Below are positions 1-11,390 of a DNA stretch of 15,007 nt, piece after piece. Made by a program: the position numbers and the translations under genes. Each line of letters opens with the position of its first letter. Position 1 is the stretch's first letter. The notes beneath the pieces are model-generated. The model did not search any database, had not been told where the DNA came from, and was given only the letters and a program-made list of their open reading frames with translations. The DNA is from Obelidium mucronatum (lineage: Eukaryota; Chytridiomycota; Chytridiomycetes; Chytridiales; Chytriomycetaceae), in contig JAIVFH010000547.1 of NCBI GenBank assembly GCA_025765595.1, positions 1 to 15,007 of the forward strand, written 5' to 3'.

Positions 1-340
1 GCGTTGCATTCGCCGGAATAGTTGGTGGGTTTCCTTCGGCACCATAAGCGTAGTCAGGGTCACAGAGCAACTCAGCCTTTTCGCCCACTTTCATAGTCAA
101 AAGACCTTCGTCCCAACCCTTGATAACTCTTCCTTCAGAAACGTTGAAGTCGAGAGGACGCTGTCTGTCTAAACTAGAGTCAAACTTTGCTCCCTTTGCT
201 CCATCAACGTAAAGGTAGCCCGTGTAGTGAACTGAGACGCTCGATCTGGGAGTAATCAGGTCTCCTTCTCCTTCTTGGATAACACGCTTGCGAAGCTTTG
301 CATCGGGGGTCAAGTTTACAAATTCGGATTGTTCAGCCAT
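1..340 (-). CDS. FKBP-type peptidyl-prolyl cis-trans isomerase, N-terminal part
   Basis: This is the first 113 codons of a minus-strand gene that runs off the left window edge, so its 3' end is missing. The ATG is at 340-338 and the frame stays open without an intron. The protein begins MAEQSEFVNLTPDAKLRKRV and then shows the FKBP fold: SVSVHYTGYL, KFDSSLDRQRPLDFNV, the strand-helix motif RVIKGWDEGLLTMKVGE and the 80s-loop start PDYAYGAEGNPPTIPANAT. FKBPs isomerise X-Pro bonds and bind FK506 or rapamycin. The expected pocket aromatics and Asp (Tyr of HYTG, Asp of KFDSS, Phe of DFNV, VI and W of VIKGW, Tyr of YAYG) are present. A three-residue AKG insertion lies in the loop before KFDSS. The roughly 30-residue lead-in resembles larger multidomain FKBPs with TPR repeats (FKBP4/FKBP62 type), but the part that would settle this is outside the window. 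Family call is firm; subfamily is open. Confidence 0.93.
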   Translation of the reverse strand, partial: MAEQSEFVNLTPDAKLRKRVIQEGEGDLITPRSSVSVHYTGYLYVDGAKGAKFDSSLDRQRPLDFNVSEGRVIKGWDEGLLTMKVGEKAELLCDPDYAYGAEGNPPTIPANAT

Positions 341-445
341 GAATGTTTTTTCCAAGTTTTTCCAATATATTCCAATAACTCAAACATTGCCCAACTTTAA
401 TTTCACTGTATTTATTTGTTTATCTACTAATTTGTTTTATAACTG
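341..445 (-). promoter_or_regulatory. Short spacer: 3' end of the 446-1936 gene and promoter of the FKBP gene
   Basis: Only 105 bp separate the stop codon of the upstream gene from the FKBP ATG on the same strand. The spacer is AT-rich. It holds the AATAAA signal of the upstream gene and, within about 70 bp, everything that can serve as proximal FKBP promoter and leader. No TATA box is evident. Confidence 0.5.
411..416 (-). terminator. Poly(A) signal AATAAA for the 446-1936 gene
   Basis: A canonical AATAAA on the minus strand, about 30 nt past the stop codon at 448-446. The distance is typical for cleavage inside the 105-bp spacer. Confidence 0.7.
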
Positions 446-1936
446 TCAATTCATAATACTTGGTAACGCTGTAAATCGCCAACTCCGATCCCCATGTGTA
501 CTCAAATACAAGGTCCCGCCACTGTTCTTTCCGTCTTGAATTCCTCTGGATTCATTTTTTCGAATGATTCCACCGCCTCCATATGCTGGTGCCGTTGCTG
601 GAATTCCTGGCAGCTTGTGCTCTCTAGTAGCAGCATTCGAGAGTTCTTCTATTAACGCCTTCACTTGCTCATTTGGTACAACTCCCAAGGCATCACACGC
701 AGTCTGAAGTCTCCTTTTCTCTAAATGCGCTTCCAGTGCTGAATGATTGGGAGACTTGTGGTGGACCATGTACCCGTACTTTAAAGCCGTTTTATCCAGC
801 TCGGACATGTCATAAGTCTTGAGAGATTGCGGGTATTTAATGTGCAGCTCCGGCATATTTGCTTGTGCGAGGAGCAGTGCGTCTCTGTCTTCGGGCCTTG
901 TTTTTTCAGCTGCTGTTGGTGGAGGTCCGTTTGGGGGTGTCGGAGACGGTATCGCTCGTTCAATTGTTGGTAAATGGCTGGCTAGTGTTAGTGTGGACTC
1001 ATCCGCGACGGCAGGGATATGTATTTCCAGGAATTGGAGCGGCTCTTTGAGAGTGGGAGTCCCTCGAGACGCAACTGCAGCCCATCCGCGTTCGTATTCT
1101 GCATCAAAGCGGCTGTGTCCGTGTATTCCACCAGACAGCTTTCCTCCTGCGGTTACTAGGGCGGCTCGGGAGTAATTTGCATTTAATTGCATTGCTGTGG
1201 TTTTACCCATGAGGTTTTCGCGTTTCAGGTTAAACATGTCAACTGGGCTGATGTGGCGTGTGTGGGGGCGTGGGGGCATCATGTTGGATGGGACTCCATT
1301 GAATCCGGCCAGTTTAAGGTTGGACGCTTCGAAGTGAAATGTGGCTGAAGGTAAATGTTGCTGCTGTTGATGATGGTGGTGGTGATGTTGATGTTGTTGG
1401 TGGGTGTATTGTGTTGTTGGCTTTTTGTTTTGGCCTGAGGTAGACACGACCTTCAATACTGCTGGAGGTTTTCGTTTCCGTTCTGTTTTCACAGGTCCTG
1501 GAGGAGCTAATTGAACAACGGACGCGTGCCTTTTAGTTGATGAATTTGAGCGATGGTGGGTTGTGGATAGCGCTTCGGAGCTAGTGTCCTTCAATGGAAT
1601 CCTTATTCGGACTTCCTTCGACTTACTCCCATCCCTACTAAATCGATTTTAATAGAAATTTAAAAAAAATGGGTTGGAATATCTTAACTCTTGGTTATCA
1701 TCTCCAAGAATCGCTTCTACAGTCGCAGAATCACCAGGCCCAACAAGTTGGCCATTTTCGTTCAACACGACATCAGTTATGAAAGTTTCTGTCGACACCC
1801 TCTTTGAGCCACCTTTGGCGAGGGATCCCTCTTCTTGTGTTATGATATCCTCTCTGGTATTGTCCATAAAATTGGACTCTGGAGTTGCAAGAGATTTACA
1901 ATAATCGAAATGAGTGTCATTTGAAAGAAAAAACAT
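446..1936 (-). CDS. Unrecognised 479-aa protein, probably nuclear, with His/Gln tract
   Basis: I do not recognise this family. Two exons are supported: 1936-1689 and 1637-446, separated by a 51-bp intron (donor GTTAAG, acceptor TTTAG) that joins the two long frames in phase 2. The first ATG is at 1936; a second in-frame ATG at 1867 (residue 24) is an equally plausible start and would give 456 aa. Visible parts: an acidic, Ser/Thr-containing N-terminus; a basic cluster KTERKRKPP near residues 133-141 that could be a nuclear localisation signal; a His/Gln-only tract at residues 162-177; a Pro-rich stretch (IPSPTPPNGPPPT); and a more ordered-looking C-terminal third containing SALEAHLEKRRLQTACDALG. 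The last 35 or so residues, after the glycine run in APAYGGGG, look less constrained. No membrane segment or signal peptide is seen. A transcription-related role would fit the composition but is a guess. Confidence 0.72.
1355..1402 (-). repeat. CAN codon run encoding a His/Gln tract
   Basis: Sixteen consecutive CAC/CAT/CAA/CAG codons on the minus strand encode only His and Gln (residues 162-177 of the 446-1936 product), including six His in a row. The codons are mixed, so it is not a pure trinucleotide microsatellite. It is the kind of low-complexity tract common in fungal transcription-associated proteins and likely varies in length between strains. Confidence 0.85.
1638..1688 (-). other. 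Intron with tandem TAGTAG acceptor
   Basis: A 51-bp intron of the 446-1936 gene. The donor is GTTAAG. At the 3' end the sequence reads TTTAGTAG, giving two AG acceptors three bases apart. Both keep the frame: the first yields ...NQ-D-R-D-G..., the second ...NQ-E-D-G.... The upstream frame has a stop inside the intron, so removal is needed to connect the exons. Confidence 0.72.
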
Positions 1937-1972
1937 CACTTTATATCAACAACTAAAATGCAAGTGTGTGCG

Positions 1973-3244
1973 TTATTTCGCGTAAGCAGACTTTGTACGA
2001 CTGTTTTGAGCAGCGCTGTATCCAGAAAGTCCTGGAACTGCAACCGCAATTGGTGGCTCAATCAGTGAAGGGGCACCGTATCCAGCAGGTCGCTTCGGTG
2101 GACCAGTAGGCACTGGATCGCCATCGCATTGAACAGTAATGTATTGAACCGTTGAATTGAATCCTACAGAAGCGATAGCATCGTTTCCCCATGGGACATA
2201 GCCACCAGTCCACTCACGGGTACCCTGACTTCCCGCGCTTCCATCCCATAAGGCGAACTGGATTTTGGAAGGAGTATTGGGAAACTTGCAATTTTGGCCA
2301 TTGGCATCACAAGTCTCGGACTGAATAACAAAGGATCAATAATTAAGATGACTGTTTTGGAAAAAAAACGAATCAGTTCATAGAACAAAATCATACCTTT
2401 GCAACGGTCTTGAGGAGCTTTCCATCGATAAACCAGCGAATCGTATCCGGAGTCCACTCCACCCGCAACGTTGCAAATTGCTTTGACATGTCATACCCCG
2501 CATGCAGCTGAATCCCCTTTTCACCAAAGATTTTCTGGATATTGCCTCTATGGAAAAAGTTTGGCTCTGCAATTTCCGGGTCCCTGCCAACGATTTCCCA
2601 ATCGATTTCATCTCGTTCTTCGGAAAAGGAAATGAATGCAGTCACGAGACCGATTGGTGCGAGAGCCGTGAGCCGGGCTTCCCAAGCGCCGTAGAGGAGC
2701 CAGGCTGTGCTTGACACACGTACACCAAGACCGGCCGGGTAAGGGGGTGCCCATCCTCCCATCGGTTGTTTTGTGATGGAGGCAAGGAATCCACCGTTGG
2801 CGCCAAAGCGCAAGTTACCGTTATCTAGGCCAAGTGGGTCGATAATCCAGTCAGCGGTATTGATGTCGCCGTTATATGCATCGGCGTTGATGACCCAAGT
2901 GTTGGGATCTTTGGAAATTGTGATTAGATTATAGAGTGGTTTGAACTTAGTTGTGATAAATGTGTTCTTTTGATCGTACCAAAGTTGTACCGCCCTGAGA
3001 CGCACTTCTTTTGGATATTTGGACGGCTGGCATAACAGGGACTAACTCCATTGATCATGGGGGAGAAGGCTGACTGGCAAAAGACACCACAATGAAGGGG
3101 CGTTGTTCCACAGGTACCGTATTCAGAGCAGCATGGAGCGGCATTCGAGCAGGTTGCATTGCCGCCGTTCCAGCCGCACGCTTGGGATCGAACGCTGGTG
3201 GCCAGGAGTGCTGCCGCCAGCAGAACTTGTAACAGAAGAGTCAT
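1973..3244 (-). CDS. Secreted CBM18-GH16 chitin/glucan transglycosylase (CRH type)
   Basis: Three exons, 3244-2980, 2908-2397 and 2320-1973, joined across introns of 71 bp (GTACGA...AAAG) and 76 bp (GTATGA...TTCAG), give 374 aa. Residues 1-20 are a signal peptide with likely cleavage before QACGW. Residues 21-56 are a chitin-binding type 1 (CBM18, hevein-like) module: Cys 23, 32, 38, 39, 45, 52, 56 and the motif CCSEYGTCG. From about residue 81 follows a GH16 domain with GVRVSSTAWLLYGAWEARL and the catalytic motif DEIDWEIVG: Glu189 nucleophile, Asp191, Glu193 acid/base. This is the pattern of fungal CRH enzymes, which link chitin to beta-glucan in the wall. The C-terminus is Pro/Ser-rich and ends RTKSAYAK with no hydrophobic tail, so no GPI anchor is predicted, unlike yeast Crh1 and Crh2. 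Two of the usual hevein sugar-stacking aromatics look substituted (Thr44, and His51 before Cys52). A plain GH16 glucanase is the alternative, but the CRH features make it less likely. Confidence 0.93.
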
Positions 3245-3559
3245 TATGGAAAATTACAAAATTCAACAAAACTCATCAATCGCAACATAGTTTTTACCAT
3301 AATAATAGTGGCCTTTCCGCCAACTAGCCTACAAATACGCTTTTTAAGGCTCATGTTGTGGTTTCATGAATCATGATCGTTGACTTTTCCATCGAGTCGC
3401 AACTCAGGCACAATTCAATTCAAGCTGCTCTTTCTCGTATGACGGACTTGCAATTATAGAATGTTGACTATCAAGATTCAAAGGAATCTGTCGACCGACT
3501 GATCGCAGACCAAGTGAAGAGCCGAAAGAGAGTTCGCTTCGCTGAAGGGCAATTGCAGT
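3245..3559. promoter_or_regulatory. Intergenic region upstream of the CBM18-GH16 gene
   Basis: These 315 bp hold no convincing gene on either strand. They lie between the 3' end of the 3560-3919 gene and the ATG of the GH16 gene, so they carry that gene's promoter and 5' leader. The last 25 bases before the ATG are AT-rich. Around 3365-3376 there is a small odd palindrome, CATGAATCATG, whose core TGAATCA resembles a bZIP/AP-1-like site. A single occurrence is weak evidence. No clear TATA box is seen. Confidence 0.5.
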
Positions 3560-3564
3560 TTATT
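3559..3564 (-). terminator. AATAAA poly(A) signal overlapping a stop codon
   Basis: On the minus strand the gene at 3919-3560 ends ...GAC CAA TAA AC, so the TAA stop (3562-3560) is inside the hexamer AATAAA (3564-3559). No other AATAAA follows closely before the next gene. Confidence 0.55.
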
Positions 3565-3919
3565 GGTCATTTGTCTTCTTTTTCTTCTTTAGTTTCAGCT
3601 TCTCAGTCGCTGTGTCCGCGTCGTTCCGTGTCTTGTGCAGCTTCTCGTCCCCCGTCAGCGGCTTCGAACCCTTCTTCGAGCCCTGCTTCGAACCCTGCGT
3701 CGCGCCCACAGTCCGCGCAGCGTAGACCCTTGCGGCGACATCCCACGCGAGCGAGTCTCTGACTGCGGCGAGCTGGTTTGCGACGAGCGGCGGCAGCGGC
3801 GCCTGCGCGTCGCGGGCGAGCGCGGCGACGGCGGCGGCGAGCGGCAGATTGGCGGGCGGCGGCGCGGCGAGGACGGCGAGGTGCAGCGGCGTCGAGTGCG
3901 GCCGGATGAAGGTCGACAT
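3560..3919 (-). CDS. Unrecognised small Ala-rich protein with Lys-rich tail (119 aa)
   Basis: A single-exon frame from the ATG at 3919 to the TAA at 3560. I do not recognise the family. The N-terminal 70 residues are Ala/Leu/Pro-rich and could form helices (PLAAAVAALARDAQ, LVANQLAAVRDSLAWDV). The middle holds three near-identical GSK units (GSKQGSKKGSK), and the C-terminus is strongly basic (KLKLKKKKKTNDQ). There is no clear signal peptide. Support for a real gene: an ATG only 60 bp from the divergent ALADIN start across a clean spacer, amphipathic-looking composition, and an AATAAA at the stop. Against: the 5' half lies in a very GC-rich patch where long open frames arise by chance in several frames, including a longer overlapping one in another minus frame (4140-3655) that is Arg/Ser/Pro junk. 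A basic tail can mean RNA or nucleolar binding; that is only a guess. Confidence 0.5.
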   Translation of the reverse strand: MSTFIRPHSTPLHLAVLAAPPPANLPLAAAVAALARDAQAPLPPLVANQLAAVRDSLAWDVAARVYAARTVGATQGSKQGSKKGSKPLTGDEKLHKTRNDADTATEKLKLKKKKKTNDQ

Positions 3920-3979
3920 TTCTTTTTCTTGAAAGTAAATAAATAAAGAAAAGAAAAGAAAAGAAAAAGAAAAGTAAGG
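3920..3979. promoter_or_regulatory. 60-bp divergent promoter spacer with AAAAG repeats
   Basis: The two divergent ATGs (3919 minus, 3980 plus) are only 60 bp apart. Everything in between is a short pyrimidine tract followed by purine-only DNA on the plus strand, largely an imperfect AAAAG tandem repeat. Such rigid poly-purine tracts tend to be nucleosome-poor and often mark fungal core promoters. Leaders of both transcripts must be very short, or their start sites must overlap the opposite coding region. Confidence 0.5.
3945..3974. repeat. Imperfect (AAAAG)n tandem repeat
   Basis: About six consecutive AAAAG-type units, with one AAAAAG variant, ending six bases before the ALADIN ATG. Confidence 0.85.
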
Positions 3980-6017
3980 ATGGCCTTACATCTGCCTTTC
4001 ACGGCCCGCGCGCCAGCGGCAACTGCGCCTGCGGCTGCAACAACGGCGAAGGCGGAAAAGAGAAGCGCCTGGGTCGCGCTGGTCGACGCCGTGTTTCCGG
4101 ACAACGCGCACAGCGGCAACTCCGAGTCCGCCGAAAGCACGCAGGCAAGCGTCGAACGCGATGTCTACGCCGCCCTGAACACTGCCGCAAAGAGCCTCGG
4201 CGCCGCCGTCGAGGCAGGCGCGGCGGCGGCGGCCGGCGCGCTGGCCGGCGTCATTGACGGCAAAGTAAAGACGCCTTTGCCAAAACTACAGCGACTCAAC
4301 CGAATCCAATACAGATCCCGTTTCTTTCGAGCGCCGCGCCTGAAAAGCATATCGATGCTAACATGTCGGCAATCAAAGCGCTGGCGTGGCATCCGCACAA
4401 ACCACTTCTGGCGGTGCTGCATCGACAGGATATCGTCTTTATCTACGACTTGAAAGCCAAAGGTGAATTCAGCATTGTACTATATATCTCTCATCTAACT
4501 TCCTTCGTAATTAGCATTTGTTGGAAAGAATCAGGGCATGTTGGTGAATGCAAACATGAATGGGGCGAGCTGTTTAGAATGGATGCCAATGTCTGGAAAC
4601 GTACTGGCTGTTGGAACAAAGTAGATATTTTTTTGGGGGGGATTCCTTTGGTGCCGACTCTAATCTTTATCAAATAGGACCGGTGTTTGTGTTTGGAAAG
4701 TCTTCTTGGATCAACCATCCGATTCTATTCATTTTCCGCTCGCTACCACATTTTATCCTGACGCGTCAGTGATGGCTGCGTCAACCTATTTAATCCGCCC
4801 TTCTTCCAACATTGAGGATGCTCCTGCGACTCCACCTCGAAACACGCGACAAACACATCAACAACAGCGGCCAAATAATTCAGCTGCACCAAATGTTTTA
4901 TTGGGACAACCGTTTCTATTGCATAACATCCGTCATCCAAGTGTGGAATATGTCTCCTCGCTTTGCTTCAGTCCTGACGCTCAATTGCTGTATATCGGAT
5001 GCGCGACAACGGGCGGAATTGCAGTTGTTGATATGGCTTTGGGCGAAGTCGTATTCCATATTCCCAAAGTGGTTGGCAAGGCCACAAGATCTCTCGCTGT
5101 GAGTGGAAACGGCCGCTACCTGGTTCAAGTTTGCAAATCAAAATTCTTGAGAATCTGGTGGACAGAAACCATGACGAGCGTTGATTTGGCTTGCGGTACT
5201 GGCCCCTGTTTCCGGGATGCCCAGTGGATGCCGGATTCAAAGACTTTGTTGTTGGCCACGGATGGAGCTGTTGCAGGTGTAGGATGTGTTTCCGCGCTTC
5301 AGATTACAGGAGGGAAAAATACCAGTATGTGGTGGCATATGTTGATCTCTAATTGTCTCTAAAGCTCTCCTGAAGGCTATATTATGCATCCGCACCCATG
5401 TCAAATGCCCACAATCTCTACCATCGATTCAAATGGACGGCAAAACGCATCGTAAGCGTCGTCTGTTTTAAAGGTCCTCTCGGTTGTTGTTTAAACCCCC
5501 CCGAACTAGAATTGGCGGTATCATCAAATCCATGCAGCTGGATCCCAAAGGGCGGAGACTTGCTGTCACCTTCGAAAATCCAACGTCTAATATTGATAAT
5601 TTTTCTCTCGGTCGTGACTTAGTTTGCTTTTTCGATGTCAAACTTGCCCCCCATTTGATTCTGTCAGAAATGCAAGTTTTTTTTCTCCTTTTATTATCTT
5701 CGTTTTGTAAAATAACCCACTTTCTGTTGAATCTTTGTTTTTTTAGTGGTCAAGTGGGTGGACCTAATTGGGATGATAATGTGACCGATGCCAATGAAGA
5801 GAGACCGCCACGATACCCTCGTTCTGTGCATCCAGATTTGCAAGAAAATCAAATACCAGGGAATGGGTCCGTTACTATGCCAGCGGGACCGCGTCCTTTG
5901 GCGATTGGGTTCTCAAAAAGTGTGGTTGGATTGAGTGACGAAGGCAATCATGTGTCGGCTGTACTTGGAGCTGGGTGGGAAAACGGAGACATCTCGTTTG
6001 TTCCTTTGTACTTTTAA
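3980..6017 (+). CDS. AAAS: Nucleoporin ALADIN (AAAS homologue), WD-repeat protein
   Basis: Seven exons restore one 564-aa frame: 3980-4264, 4315-4462, 4515-4620, 4678-5324, 5376-5451, 5510-5671, 5747-6017. Human ALADIN is 546 aa. ALADIN is a peripheral nuclear pore protein with a WD-repeat propeller. Landmarks in order: an Ala-rich N-terminus of about 95 residues; IKALAWHPHKPLLAVLHRQD; CLEWMPMSGNVLAVGTKTGVCVW; a Gln/Asn-rich insertion near IEDAPATPPRNTRQTHQQQR; SSLCFSPDAQLLYIGCATTG; ATRSLAVSGNGRYL; AQWMPDSKTLLLATDGA; SIGGIIKSMQLDPKGRRLAV, matching the family's GGxxxSMxWDPxGxRLAV block; and the C-terminal WENGDISFVPLYF, which mirrors the human WSTGRIAHIPLYF. Introns are 50-75 bp; the sixth is of GC-AG type. 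The first exon is strikingly GC-rich compared with the rest. The internal exon limits are set by frame and family match, so a few residues at junctions could change. Confidence 0.93.
5672..5746 (+). other. GC-AG intron in the ALADIN gene
   Basis: The sixth ALADIN intron, 75 bp, T-rich, ending TTTTTTTAG. The only donor that has a strong consensus and the right phase is GCAAGT after ...TCAGAAAT. Splicing gives LSEI-GQVGGPNW, which fits the family's short linker here. Phase 2 on both sides is required. The GT three bases further in (AAGTTT) gives the wrong frame, and GTCAGA at 5663 is in phase but a poor donor. Confidence 0.65.
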
Positions 6018-6144
6018 ATTCAATAAACTATTATATAATGGTGTACTATCTGTATAATAATTTTACTTAATTTTAATATAAATAATTTAGTTTATCAAAA
6101 ATCAAGTTTTTGGAAACGGACACACCGCGCAATCCACTATTGCG
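6018..6144 (+). promoter_or_regulatory. Spacer: ALADIN 3' end and SMC3 promoter
   Basis: 127 bp, strongly AT-rich until about 6115, with the ALADIN poly(A) signal at 6022-6027. The remaining 115 bp up to the SMC3 ATG must contain its promoter and leader. Several TATA-like stretches exist (ATTATATAATG, AATATAAATAAT), but none stands out from the AT background. Confidence 0.5.
6022..6027 (+). terminator. Poly(A) signal AATAAA for ALADIN
   Basis: A canonical AATAAA only 5 bases after the ALADIN stop codon. A T-rich/GT-containing stretch follows. Confidence 0.7.
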
Positions 6145-11312
<5,168 letters not shown>

Positions 11313-11336
11313 TTTTTTTTTTCACTTTCAAGGTCT

Positions 11337-11346
11337 TTTATTTATT
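11337..11346 (-). terminator. Two overlapping AATAAA signals for the K-Cl cotransporter gene
   Basis: On the minus strand AATAAATAAA (11346-11337) lies 45-54 nt past the cotransporter stop codon, within the expected 3' UTR of SMC3 on the other strand. Confidence 0.65.
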
Positions 11347-11390
11347 TTTGCTTGAGTATACTCGTTTTTTGCTACGTAACGCTTTTTTTT

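Noticed and set aside
3360..3380. AP-1-like TGAATCA palindrome upstream of the GH16 gene
   Set aside because: A single 7-11 base match in AT-rich DNA is expected by chance; mentioned only as part of the intergenic description.
3655..4140. Long minus-strand frame rich in Arg, Ser and Pro overlapping the ALADIN start and the small gene
   Set aside because: It is an out-of-frame reading of GC-rich DNA; composition is low-complexity, and it overlaps the conserved ALADIN gene and the divergent ATG.
5663..5746. Alternative GTCAGA donor for the sixth ALADIN intron
   Set aside because: It is also in frame but deviates from consensus and removes residues that fit the family; GCAAGT nine bases later is a near-perfect GC-type donor.
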